Below, piece by piece: positions 8,571-16,617 of a stretch of 58,163 nucleotides of DNA. Origin of the DNA: Phytomonospora sp040655735 (GTDB lineage: Bacteria > Actinomycetota > Actinomycetes > Mycobacteriales > Micromonosporaceae); assembly GCF_040655735.1 (NCBI RefSeq), contig NZ_JBFAKK010000023.1, positions 1-58,163 on the forward strand, written 5' to 3'. The notes beneath the pieces were generated by a model, which did not search any database, was not told the DNA's origin, and saw only the letters and a program-made list of their open reading frames with translations. Position numbers and translations under genes: made by a program. Position 1 is the first letter of the stretch, and the number at the start of each line of letters is the position of its first letter.

Positions 8571-8728
8571 CACGTCGGCAAACTCTGCCGCGTACGACGG
8601 GGCGGTCGCCAAAGCCGTCCACCGCGACCATCCCCGCACGGCGACCCCGACGGCGGAGGCGACCGCCCCGCCCAGCGGCAAGCGCGCGAAGCGCGGCCGC
8701 GGCGAAGCCGCCAAGAAACACTGCCGCC
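8571..8728. repeat. 158-bp direct repeat, copy B
   Basis: Second copy of the block at 6435-6592, same orientation and length, with scattered substitutions and balanced small indels. It ends shortly before the exonuclease gene. Its hairpin core is CGGCA-AACTC-TGCCG. Confidence 0.85.
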
Positions 8729-8814
8729 AAGCAACACTGTCGGTGGTGGGCGGTAGGGTCCCGGGCGTGGTGGACGTTAACGGCAGGGGTGTTCCTGTTC
8801 AGGGGAGCTCGCGG

Positions 8815-10515
8815 GTGAGGGCGGTGCAGCCTTCGCTTCTTGATCGTGGGGAGCCGTTGTCGGATATCACGTTCGTGGTGGTGGACTTGGAGACGACGGG
8901 GGTGGCGTCGGATTCGGCGGCGATCACGGAGATCGGTGCGGTGAAGGTTCGGGGTGGGGAGATCCTGGGGGAGTTCGGGACGCTCGTCAATCCGGGTGAG
9001 CCGATCGATGCGCGGATCACGATGTTGACGGGCATCAATGACGAGATGGTGCGTGACTTCCCGCCGATCCGTGAGGTGTTGCCGTCCTTTCTGGAGTTCG
9101 CGGCGGGGTGTGTTCTGGTGGCGCACAACGCGCCGTTCGATGTCGGTTTCTTGAAGGCCGCGGCGGATCGTTGCGGGTATGTGTGGCCGAAGCCTCGTGT
9201 GGTGGACACGGTGGTGTTGGCTCGGCGTCTGGTGGATCGCGATGAGGTGCCCAATAAGCGTCTTGGCACTTTGGCTCGCTATTTCCGCTCGACGGTGTCG
9301 CCCAATCACCGGGCGTTGGCGGATGCCCGGGCGACGGTGGATGTTCTGCACGCTCTGATCGAGCGGCTGGGCAGCCATGGTGTGCACACCTATGAGGAGT
9401 TGGCGGAGTTCGGCCGGGCGGTTCCGCCGGAGTTGCGCAAGAAGCGTCATCTGGCGCAGAAGGTTCCGAGCGCGCCTGGTGTGTACATCTTTCGTGACGC
9501 GGATGATCAGCCGTTGTACGTGGGCACGTCGATCAACATGGCGGCGCGGGTGCGCAGTTACTTCACGGCGGGTGAGACGCGTCGTCAGATGCGGGAGATG
9601 GTTCGCCGGACGGCCCGGATCGAGACGGTGGAGTGTTCGCACGGTCTTGAGGCGGAGGTGCGTGAGTTGCGGATGATCGCGGCGCACAAGCCGCCTTTCA
9701 ATCGCCGCTCGAAGCATCCTGAGGGCGTGACGTGGCTGAAGTTGACCGACGAGGCCTATCCGCGCCTGTCGATCGTGCGGAAGCTGTCGGAGGGCGACGG
9801 GAGCTGGCTGGGGCCGTTTCGTTCGCGTGGGGCGGCGGAGGCGACGATGAACGCGATCGTCGACGCGATTCCGTTGCGGCAGTGCACGACCCGCTTGTCG
9901 GTGCGCAAGGTCAGTCCGGTGTGCGCGCTGGCGGAGTTGGGTCGCTGCCCGGCGCCGTGTGTGCACGAGATCTCGGTCGAGGACTACGGCGTGATGGTCA
10001 GCGCCTTGTCGGAGGCGATGACGGGTGACCCGGAGGCGGTCGTGGGGCCGCTGCTGACGCGTATCGAGACGCTGGCGGCGGCCGAGCGTTTCGAGGAGGC
10101 GGCGGCGGTCCGGGAGCGGCTGGTCTATTTCCTGCGCGCGGCGATCCGTACGCAGCGGCTGGCGTCGATCACCCGTATCGGCGAGTTCGTGGCCGCGCGT
10201 CGTGCGGCCGACCGCGGCTGGGATGTGGCGGTGGTGCGTCGGGGTCGTCTGGTCTCGGCGGGGCACAGTCCGCCGGGCGCGGATCCGATGCAGACGGTCG
10301 AGGTGCTCGTGGCGACCGCTGAGACGGTCGTGGGGGTTCTTCCGGCGGCCTATGCGGCCGAGACGGAGCGGATCCTGCACTGGCTGGAGCATTCGGACAC
10401 GCGTCTGGTGCGCAGCAGTGAGGGCTGGTCTTCGCCGGCGAGGGCCGCGGGGCGTTACGGGTGGCTGCTGGCGAAGGCGGAGGACGCGGACTTACGGTCG
10501 CCGCTTCGGCGCTGA
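8815..10515 (+). CDS. DEDD exonuclease / GIY-YIG (UvrC-like) fusion protein
   Basis: 566 residues from GTG 8815, chosen because AGGGGAG ends 7 nt upstream; the frame is open to 8743. The N-terminal part is a DnaQ-type 3'-5' exonuclease: VVDLETTG (D24, E26), HNAPFDVGFL and NHRALADARAT supply the DEDDh residues. A GIY-YIG nuclease domain follows (PSAPGVYIFRD and PLYVGTS, near residues 240-265). A UvrC-like middle region comes next, with a UvrB/C-type motif (ERFEEAAAVRERL). The C-terminal RNase H-like nuclease half of UvrC is absent. This fusion is a known actinobacterial family, Rv2191 in M. tuberculosis, with an inferred role in DNA repair. Third positions carry more T and G than in neighbouring genes. 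It converges with the RelA/SpoT gene, leaving 1 bp between stops. Confidence 0.85.
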   Translation: MRAVQPSLLDRGEPLSDITFVVVDLETTGVASDSAAITEIGAVKVRGGEILGEFGTLVNPGEPIDARITMLTGINDEMVRDFPPIREVLPSFLEFAAGCVLVAHNAPFDVGFLKAAADRCGYVWPKPRVVDTVVLARRLVDRDEVPNKRLGTLARYFRSTVSPNHRALADARATVDVLHALIERLGSHGVHTYEELAEFGRAVPPELRKKRHLAQKVPSAPGVYIFRDADDQPLYVGTSINMAARVRSYFTAGETRRQMREMVRRTARIETVECSHGLEAEVRELRMIAAHKPPFNRRSKHPEGVTWLKLTDEAYPRLSIVRKLSEGDGSWLGPFRSRGAAEATMNAIVDAIPLRQCTTRLSVRKVSPVCALAELGRCPAPCVHEISVEDYGVMVSALSEAMTGDPEAVVGPLLTRIETLAAAERFEEAAAVRERLVYFLRAAIRTQRLASITRIGEFVAARRAADRGWDVAVVRRGRLVSAGHSPPGADPMQTVEVLVATAETVVGVLPAAYAAETERILHWLEHSDTRLVRSSEGWSSPARAAGRYGWLLAKAEDADLRSPLRR

Positions 10516-10516
10516 G

Positions 10517-12274
10517 TCAGCCGTCGACGCGCAGGGGGTGCTGCCAGTTCTCCGGGGGGACGGAGTCTAAAGGCACGCGGTCGACGATGTCGATGAGCCG
10601 GTCGGCGAGCTGCCCGGCGTCTATCTTGCCGTCGCTGACGGCCAAGCAGAGGGCGTCGACGTCGCGGTAGCCGAGGTCACGGCCCAGGCGCATGAGCGGC
10701 TCGTCGGTCGACAGGCCGCGGTCGCGCTGGTGGAGGGCCTGTTTGAGGGCGGCCCGGCCGGCGGTGATGCGTTCGGCGAGGGCCTTCTCGGGGATGCGGT
10801 CGTCGCGGTGCCCGGCGAACCACTGGCTGATCTGGAGCTGCGCCTGCGGGGTCTTGGCCGTGAGCAGCCACTCCTGGGAGGGGCCGGGGTAGTCGCCGCC
10901 TTCGGCGGTGATGATCTCGACGAGGTCGCCGTCGGCGAGTCCGCGCGAGAGCGGGACGAGCCGGCCGTTGACGTAGGCGCCGATGAGGCGGTCGCCGATG
11001 CGCGTGTCGACGCTGTAGGCGAGGTCGACGGGTGTGGCGGCCAGCGGCATCAGGACCTGGCGGCCCTGGGAGGTGAAGACGAGGATCTGCTCGTCGGCGA
11101 GGTCGCAGCGCAGCGACTCGAGGAACTTCGCCGAGTCGTTGGTCTCGCGCTGCCAGTCGAGCAGGCGGGTGAGCCACAGCAGCTTCTCGGGGCCGCGGTG
11201 GGCGCGCTGTCCGCTGGGCGAGAGCTGCGCGATGATGCCGAGCTCGGCGACCCGGTTCATGTGCCGGGTGCGGACCATGACGTCCATGGGCTCGTGGTCG
11301 GGACCGAAGACGGTCGTGTGCAGCGACTGGTACATGTTGAACTTCGGCGAGGCAATGAAGTCCTTGAACCGGCCGGGGATCGGCTGCCAGGTGTTGTGCA
11401 CGGCGCCGAGGGCGGCGTAGCAGTCGGTGTCGGAGCCGTCGACGAGCAGGACCAGGCGCAGCGGGTCCTGGCGGCCGCTGGGGCGCCCGGCGTTGCGTTC
11501 CCGGTAGACCGAGTAGTGGTGACGGGGCCGGTCGACGATCTCGGCGCTGACGCGGACCTCGCGCAACTGGGGCGCGAGCTTGCGCCGCGCCGCCTCCACC
11601 CTCGCGTTGCGCTCGCCGCCGCGCGAGAGGAACGCGTCGATCTCCTTGTACAGCTCGGGTTCGATGATGCCCAGGACGAGGTCTTCGAGTTCGCGCTTGA
11701 GGACGTAGAGCCCGAGCCGGTCGGCGAGGGGGATGAGGACGTCCTGGGTGCCCTTGGCGATGCGGACCTGCGAGGGGCGCGACTTGAAGCCGAGGGTCTG
11801 CATGTTGTGCACCCGGTCGGCGAGCTTGATCACCATCACGCGGATGTCGCGGCCGGCGGCGACGATGAGCTTGCGGGTGGTCTCGGCCTCGGCGACCTCG
11901 CCGAAGGAGACCTTGTCGAGCTTGGTGACGCCGTCGACCATCCAGGCGACCTCGGTGCCGAAGTCGGCGCGCAGCTGTTCGAGGGTGTAGCTGGTGTCCT
12001 CGACGGTGTCGTGGAGGAGCGAGGCGGCCAGCGTGGTGGTGTCCATGCCGAGTTCGGCGAGGATCTGGGTGACCGCGAGGGGGTGGGTGATGTACGGCTC
12101 GCCGCTCTTGCGCATCTGGCCGCGGTGCATCTGCTCGCCGATGCGGTAGGCCTTGCGGAGCAGGGGGATGTCGGGACTGGCGTATTCGGCGCGATGTGTG
12201 CGCACGAGCTGATCCACGAGGGCGCTGAGCCCGTCGTTGGCCTCACTCGACCTTGAGAGGATGGCTCGCAGCAC
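10517..12274 (-). CDS. Short RelA/SpoT homologue without ACT domain ((p)ppGpp metabolism)
   Basis: 585 residues. The HD hydrolase domain is intact: YITHPLAV (H64), HDTVEDT (H88, D89, E92, D93) and LADRVHNMQT. The synthetase region is present but altered. GRFKDFIA and YQSLHTTV (about 301-322) remain. The usual E-x-Q-I-R-T motif reads DVMVRT (331-336), the AAHW motif is missing, and the first strand lacks its conserved arginine. A TGS domain follows (about 395-455). The protein stops where bifunctional Rel enzymes add a helical/zinc-finger and ACT region. It resembles the second Rsh protein of streptomycetes. I infer mainly (p)ppGpp hydrolysis with weak or no synthesis. Confidence 0.8.
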   Translation of the reverse strand: MLRAILSRSSEANDGLSALVDQLVRTHRAEYASPDIPLLRKAYRIGEQMHRGQMRKSGEPYITHPLAVTQILAELGMDTTTLAASLLHDTVEDTSYTLEQLRADFGTEVAWMVDGVTKLDKVSFGEVAEAETTRKLIVAAGRDIRVMVIKLADRVHNMQTLGFKSRPSQVRIAKGTQDVLIPLADRLGLYVLKRELEDLVLGIIEPELYKEIDAFLSRGGERNARVEAARRKLAPQLREVRVSAEIVDRPRHHYSVYRERNAGRPSGRQDPLRLVLLVDGSDTDCYAALGAVHNTWQPIPGRFKDFIASPKFNMYQSLHTTVFGPDHEPMDVMVRTRHMNRVAELGIIAQLSPSGQRAHRGPEKLLWLTRLLDWQRETNDSAKFLESLRCDLADEQILVFTSQGRQVLMPLAATPVDLAYSVDTRIGDRLIGAYVNGRLVPLSRGLADGDLVEIITAEGGDYPGPSQEWLLTAKTPQAQLQISQWFAGHRDDRIPEKALAERITAGRAALKQALHQRDRGLSTDEPLMRLGRDLGYRDVDALCLAVSDGKIDAGQLADRLIDIVDRVPLDSVPPENWQHPLRVDG

Positions 12275-12489
12275 GTCGCACCTCCGTCCGCCTGATGTCG
12301 CGTCTTTGGCGATCCTAATGGGACGACTGGGCAGAACCTAGTGATCGAGGGCGAAGTGTCGCTCATCCGATCGGACGATTCATCGGTGCTGGAGGCGGTG
12401 TCGCACAGGTGGTGCGACGTGGAGTGAAGTGTTTCGATGTGCCTTTTCGGCGGGTCGGCGGGAGGGCACTCAGCGTCCACATAGGAGGG

Positions 12490-12523
12490 CCGGTTCCGGC
12501 GACGCGCGAGCCGCCGGAACCGG
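12490..12523 (-). terminator. Hairpin terminator after the VOC gene
   Basis: A perfect 12-bp stem (12490-12501 with 12512-12523, arm CCGGTTCCGGCG) and a 10-nt loop begin 6 nt past the VOC stop codon. Confidence 0.65.
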
Positions 12524-12528
12524 TCGGA

Positions 12529-13251
12529 TCAACGCGGCGGGTACACGCAGAAGTCGTTGCCGTCGGGGTCGGCGAGGACCACGTGCTCGACGTCGCCCTG
12601 GCCGATGTCGAGCGACTTCGCGCCGAGCGAGATGAGACGGTCGACCTCGGCCCGCAGGTCGCCGCCCGGGGGCGTGACGAGGTCGAAGTGGAGGCGGTTC
12701 TTGCCTTCCCGCTCGTCCATCGGGGGCCCGCCCCAGGTGATCTTCGGGCCGCCGTGCGGGGACTGGATCGCGGTCTCCTCGTCCTGGTCCCACACCAGCG
12801 GCCAGTCGAGGGCCTTGCTCCAGAAGTAGCCGACGGCCTGGGAGCCGTCGGAGGAGACGGCGCCGATGAACGGGCAGCCGGCGAGGAAGTTGTTGCCCGG
12901 TTCGAGCACACAGAATTCGTTGCCCTCGGGGTCGGCCATGACCACGTGGTCCACGTCGCCCTGGCCGATGTCGAGGTGGCTTCCGCCGAGTTCGAGCACC
13001 TTGGCGACCGTCGCCGCCTGATGCTCCGGCGACTGGCTGGTCATGTCGAAGTGCGCCTGGTTGGAACCGATCTTCTCCCGCCGGCCACCGGGCAGATACC
13101 GCAGGCGGAACCCGGTGTCGTCATCGGGCAGGAGGACGATCCCGTCGCGCGGGTCGTCGACCAGCTCGAAGCCCAGGACTCCGCTCCAGAAGCGCGCGAG
13201 GGCGCGCGGATCGTGGGCGTCGACGCTGAGGGCGTAGAGCTGAGTGGTCAT
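12529..13251 (-). CDS. Double VOC-domain (glyoxalase-like) protein
   Basis: 240 residues made of two tandem VOC modules of about 120 residues. Each ends with the repeated motif HLDIGQGDVDHVVMADPEGN / SLDIGQGDVEHVVLADPDGN, then F-C-V. VOC proteins bind a metal and act as lyases, dioxygenases or antibiotic-sequestering proteins. The first module has H in FDM-type strands and the second has LHFDLV, so metal binding is possible, but the substrate is unknown. Start 13251 has purine-rich CGGAGAACGGAA just upstream. It is divergent from the PadR gene with a 170-bp shared region, so PadR may control it. Confidence 0.8.
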   Translation of the reverse strand: MTTQLYALSVDAHDPRALARFWSGVLGFELVDDPRDGIVLLPDDDTGFRLRYLPGGRREKIGSNQAHFDMTSQSPEHQAATVAKVLELGGSHLDIGQGDVDHVVMADPEGNEFCVLEPGNNFLAGCPFIGAVSSDGSQAVGYFWSKALDWPLVWDQDEETAIQSPHGGPKITWGGPPMDEREGKNRLHFDLVTPPGGDLRAEVDRLISLGAKSLDIGQGDVEHVVLADPDGNDFCVYPPR

Positions 13252-13390
13252 TTCCGTTCTCCGATCTGACGCATGTCCGCCGGCTGACACCCGAACGGCC
13301 CATGTGAACCGGACGTTAGGCCAGGTGAGGACGGCGCCGCAAGTGGATTAGCGGAGACGAGGCCGGTCTCGGAGCCGGACCGGAAGGCGC

Positions 13391-13422
13391 TATAGTCGAA
13401 CTCTGCTATCAGGAGTCGACTA
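13391..13422 (+). promoter_or_regulatory. PadR promoter -10 and palindromic operator over the start
   Basis: A -10-like TATAGT (13391-13396) overlaps an inverted repeat with arms TAGTCGA (13393-13399) and TCGACTA (13416-13422), or nearly 11 bp per arm allowing one gap (TAGTCGAACTC / GAGTCGACTA). The palindrome covers the AGGAG ribosome-binding site (13411-13415) and runs into the ATG. This is the layout expected for autorepression. Confidence 0.6.
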
Positions 13423-14018
13423 TGCCAAAACGGAGCACCGAGAACCCGCTGGCCCTCCCCCTCATGGGCCTGCTGATGGAACGCCCGATGCACCCCTACG
13501 AGATGGCCGCGGTCCTGCGCGAACGCGGCAAGGACGCCACCGTGCGCGTCAACCGCGGCTCTCTCTACGACGTCGTCCGAACCATCGAAGCCGAAGGCTG
13601 GATCCGGGCGACGGCCACCGAGCGCGAGGGCGGCCGGCCCACCCGCACCGTCTACGAGCTCACCCCCGAGGGCCGGGCCGAATTCACCGCCCGCCTCGAC
13701 CGCCAGATCAGCCTGCCCCACCGCGAGTACCCGCGCTTCCTCACCGCCGTCGCCTACATCGGCGCACTCGGCCCCGAGGGCGCCCTGGCCGCCCTCCGCG
13801 AACGCCGAGAACGCCTCGACGCCATCATCACCGCCGAGCGGCGCACTCTCGACGAGGTGCTGGCCGCCGGCACCGTCCCGCGGCTCTACGTCATCGAGGC
13901 CGAGTTCGCCCTCCACATGCTCGACGGCGAACGCGCCTGGATCACCGCCGTCGCCGAGGAGATCCGCGACGGGACCCTGGCCTGGCCGGCCGACCCCACA
14001 GGAAGCGAGAGCACATGA
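13422..14018 (+). CDS. PadR-family transcriptional regulator
   Basis: 198 residues. The N-terminal winged helix (about 8-85) has the PadR signature MHPYEMAAVLRER, then VNRGSLYDVVRTIEAEGWI and TRTVYELTPEGRAEF. A helical C-terminal dimerisation region (about 100-185) follows. Such proteins usually repress adjacent transporter, efflux or enzyme genes and are released by a small ligand. ATG 13422 has AGGAG 6 nt upstream. An inverted repeat spans that site, which suggests autoregulation. Its stop overlaps the hydrolase start by 4 bp (ATGA), so the two are translationally coupled. Confidence 0.9.
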   Translation: MPKRSTENPLALPLMGLLMERPMHPYEMAAVLRERGKDATVRVNRGSLYDVVRTIEAEGWIRATATEREGGRPTRTVYELTPEGRAEFTARLDRQISLPHREYPRFLTAVAYIGALGPEGALAALRERRERLDAIITAERRTLDEVLAAGTVPRLYVIEAEFALHMLDGERAWITAVAEEIRDGTLAWPADPTGSEST

Positions 14019-14947
14019 TCTTCGGCATCTATCCCGGCGGAGCCCTCGGCGACGATCAGGGCCGTGTCCTCACGGGCTCCCCCGACGACCCCTCCGCCGT
14101 CGCCGAGGCTCTCGACGAGCTCGGCGTCGGCCTCGTCCGCGGCTATCTCACCTACACCGGCGAGGGCACCGGCCCTTCCACACCCGAGCGGTTCGAGCTG
14201 TACGTCGCGCCCGGCCGCCGCCTCGACCTGGTCCTCCAGTACCAGTCCCCCACCGGAGACGTCGCCGGCTACACCGACTTCGTCCGCGAGGAGGTCCGCA
14301 GGCTCGGCCCGTCCATCGCCACCCTCCAGATCACCGAGGAGGCCAACGTCACCGGCAACCCCACTCTCGACGGCCACTACCCCCGCGTGAACGAGGCGCT
14401 CGTCGCCGGCGTGCAAGCCGCGAAGGACGAAGCCCGCGTACAAGGGCTCACGGAACTGCGCGTCGGCTTCAACACCACCGTGCTGTTCGGGCCCTCGGCC
14501 GGGTTCGTCGCTGGACTGACCGCCCTGGGCGGACCGGACTTCGTCGACGCGCTCGACTACGTCGGTCTCGACTTCTTCCCCGACGTGTTCCGGCCAGTGC
14601 CGGCCGCCGAACTCGGGGCCACCGTTCGCGGGCTGCTCTCCTACCACCGCGAGCAGATCCTCGGCGCCGCCGGGATCGGCGCGGACGTGCCGCTGCACAT
14701 CACCGAGAACGGCTGGCCGACCGGCCCGGACCGCACTCCCGAGCGCCAGGCCGAGGTCCTCGCGACCACCCTGGAAGCGGTCCTGCACCAGGCCGGGCGA
14801 CTCAACCTCGGCGCCTACACGCACTTCTCCCTGCGCGACGCCGACAGCGCCGGGCCCGGCCTGTTCCACCGCTTCGGGCTCATGACCGACGACTACACGC
14901 CCAAGAAGGCCTTCGGCGTGTACCGGGACCTGATCGCCGCCGCCTGA
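14015..14947 (+). CDS. Putative TIM-barrel glycoside hydrolase, translationally coupled to PadR
   Basis: 310 residues with no signal peptide, so probably cytoplasmic. The pattern is that of a clan-A (beta/alpha)8 glycosidase: a strand ending ATLQITEEANVTGN offers the putative acid/base glutamate (TEE/N), and VPLHITENGWPTGPDR offers the putative nucleophile glutamate in ITENGW. DYVGLDFFPDVF and LGAYTHFSLRDA fit other barrel strands. The family and substrate are not identified. ATG 14015 overlaps the PadR stop. A sugar or glycoside could be both substrate and PadR ligand, but that is inference. Confidence 0.65.
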   Translation: MIFGIYPGGALGDDQGRVLTGSPDDPSAVAEALDELGVGLVRGYLTYTGEGTGPSTPERFELYVAPGRRLDLVLQYQSPTGDVAGYTDFVREEVRRLGPSIATLQITEEANVTGNPTLDGHYPRVNEALVAGVQAAKDEARVQGLTELRVGFNTTVLFGPSAGFVAGLTALGGPDFVDALDYVGLDFFPDVFRPVPAAELGATVRGLLSYHREQILGAAGIGADVPLHITENGWPTGPDRTPERQAEVLATTLEAVLHQAGRLNLGAYTHFSLRDADSAGPGLFHRFGLMTDDYTPKKAFGVYRDLIAAA

Positions 14948-14958
14948 GCCGCCGACGA

Positions 14959-14996
14959 GACGAGCCCCGGTCCCCACAAGGGGACCGGGGCTCGTC
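14959..14996. terminator. Bidirectional terminator between hydrolase and qcrB
   Basis: A perfect 17-bp stem (14959-14975 with 14980-14996) with loop ACAA lies between two convergent stop codons (14947 and 15013). It is the strongest hairpin in the window. Confidence 0.9.
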
Positions 14997-15012
14997 GCCG
15001 AGAACTCCGCCG

Positions 15013-16617
15013 TTACTTGCCGGCGGTGATCTCCTCGCGCTTCTCGCCGCCCTCGACCTCGCCGCCATCGGCGGTGGGCGGGACCGGCGGCTGCTCGATC
15101 GGCCGGAAGAAGCCCTTCAGCGTCGGCGCCAGGGCACCGAGGCGGTTCATCTTCTTCGGGACGGTCCAGCCGTTGTACTCGAGGTGGGTGTGGCCGTGCT
15201 CGTCGGGCTGCGCCAGCGGCTGGTGCACCTCGTAGAAGCGGCCGTCGGCGTCACGCTTGATGATGCCCGTCTCGACACCGTGCGCCAGCACCTCGCGGTC
15301 GTGCTGCTGGAGGCCCAGGCAGATCCGGTAGGCCATCAGGTACGCGATCGGCGGGACGACCAGCAGGCCGATGCGGCCGGCCCAGGTCATCGCGTTCAGG
15401 CTGATGTCGAACTTGTCGGCGATGACGTCGTTGGCGCCCGAGAGCGTGCAGATGACGAAGAACGCCAGGGCCATCGCGCCGACACCGGTGCGCGCCGGAA
15501 CGTCACGCGGACGCTGGAGCAGGTTGTGGTGCCCCTTGTCCTTGGTGAACCGGCGCTCCAGGAACGGGTACATCAGCGGCAGCATGGTGAACAGGCCCAT
15601 GCCCACGATGCCGGGCCAGAACACCGCCGGGATCGTGAACCCGAAGGCGGTGATCTCCCACGCCGGGAACAGACGCACGATCCCGTCGAGGAACATCACG
15701 TAGAAGTCGGGCTGCGAACCCGCCGACACGACCTCGGCCTTGTACGGGCCGAACAGCCAGATCGGGTTGATCTGGAACAGGCCCGCCATCAGCGCGATCA
15801 CCGCGAAGACGAGCATGAAGAACCCGCCCTGCTTCGACACGTAGTTCGGGAACATGCGGTACCCGACCACGTTGTGCTCGGTGCGCCTCGGCCCCGGCCA
15901 CTGCGTGTGCTTCTGGATGAACACCAGACCGACGTGGATGCCGATCAGCGCCAGCAGGATGCCCGGCAGCAGGAACACGTGCAGGATGTAGAACATCGGG
16001 ATCACCGAGTCGCCCGGGAACTCCCCGCCGAACAGGGCGAAGGAGACCCAGGAACCGACCAGCGGGATCGACTCGGCGATACCGCCGGCGATCCGCAGAC
16101 CCGTACCCGACAAGGCGTCGTCGGGAAGCGAGTAGCCGATGAAGCCCTCGGCGAAGCCGAGCCAGAACAGCAGCACGCCGATGAGCCAGTTCGTCTCACG
16201 CGGCTTGCGGAACGCGCCGGTGAAGAAGGTGCGGCCCATGTGGACGATGATCGCGGCCATGAACAGCAGCGCCGCCCAGTGGTGCATCTGCCGCAGGATC
16301 AGGCCGCCGCGGACGTCGAAGGACAGGGTCAGGCTCGACTCGTAGGCCTTCGACATCTCGATGCCGCGCAGCGGCGCGTACGAACCCTCGTAGTGCACCT
16401 CGGTCATCGACGGGTCGAAGAACAGCGCGAGGAACGTGCCCGTGAGCAGCAGCACGATGAACGAGAACAGCGCGATCTCGCCCAGCAGGAAGGACCAGTG
16501 GTCGGGGAAGACCTTGGTCAGGACCTTGCGCAGCGGGCTCGCCAGCTGGAACCTGTCGTCGAGCTCTCCGGCCGCCTTCGCGGGGAGCTGCTTGACGTCG
16601 AGTTTGCGACGCTTCAC
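15013..16617 (-). CDS. qcrB: Cytochrome bc1 complex cytochrome b subunit
   Basis: 534-residue membrane protein with about 8-9 helices. Heme-ligand histidines appear in RQMHHWAALLFM (H112) with IIVHMGR (H126), and in FYILHVFLL (H213) with IGIHVGLVF (H228). The Qo-site PEWY equivalent reads QPDFY. The long C-terminal extension rich in D/H/E is typical of actinobacterial QcrB. It oxidises menaquinol at the membrane within the bc1-aa3 supercomplex. Its ATG overlaps the qcrA stop by 4 bp. Last gene of the ctaE-qcrC-qcrA-qcrB unit, followed by a strong hairpin. Confidence 0.96.
   Translation of the reverse strand: MKRRKLDVKQLPAKAAGELDDRFQLASPLRKVLTKVFPDHWSFLLGEIALFSFIVLLLTGTFLALFFDPSMTEVHYEGSYAPLRGIEMSKAYESSLTLSFDVRGGLILRQMHHWAALLFMAAIIVHMGRTFFTGAFRKPRETNWLIGVLLFWLGFAEGFIGYSLPDDALSGTGLRIAGGIAESIPLVGSWVSFALFGGEFPGDSVIPMFYILHVFLLPGILLALIGIHVGLVFIQKHTQWPGPRRTEHNVVGYRMFPNYVSKQGGFFMLVFAVIALMAGLFQINPIWLFGPYKAEVVSAGSQPDFYVMFLDGIVRLFPAWEITAFGFTIPAVFWPGIVGMGLFTMLPLMYPFLERRFTKDKGHHNLLQRPRDVPARTGVGAMALAFFVICTLSGANDVIADKFDISLNAMTWAGRIGLLVVPPIAYLMAYRICLGLQQHDREVLAHGVETGIIKRDADGRFYEVHQPLAQPDEHGHTHLEYNGWTVPKKMNRLGALAPTLKGFFRPIEQPPVPPTADGGEVEGGEKREEITAGK

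Larger units (their letters stand above)
8020..8814. other. Non-coding gap with repeats between MFS and exonuclease genes
   Basis: About 800 bp without a credible gene. It holds the MFS upstream region (8020-8150), a purine-rich stretch, a GGCGGCA heptamer array (8441-8486), a cytosine-rich run of CACCC-type words (8515-8570) and copy B of the 158-bp repeat (8571-8728). Long frames crossing it on the minus strand are antisense to the downstream gene. Confidence 0.7.

Noticed and set aside
4968..8814. Prophage or integrative element
   Set aside because: There is no integrase, phage structural gene, tRNA or att-like site. Only one transporter and repeats are present.
8242..10392. Minus-strand open frame of 716 codons
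   Set aside because: It lies antisense to the exonuclease/GIY-YIG gene and runs through the heptamer array and the 158-bp repeat. The translation is an Arg/His-rich artefact.
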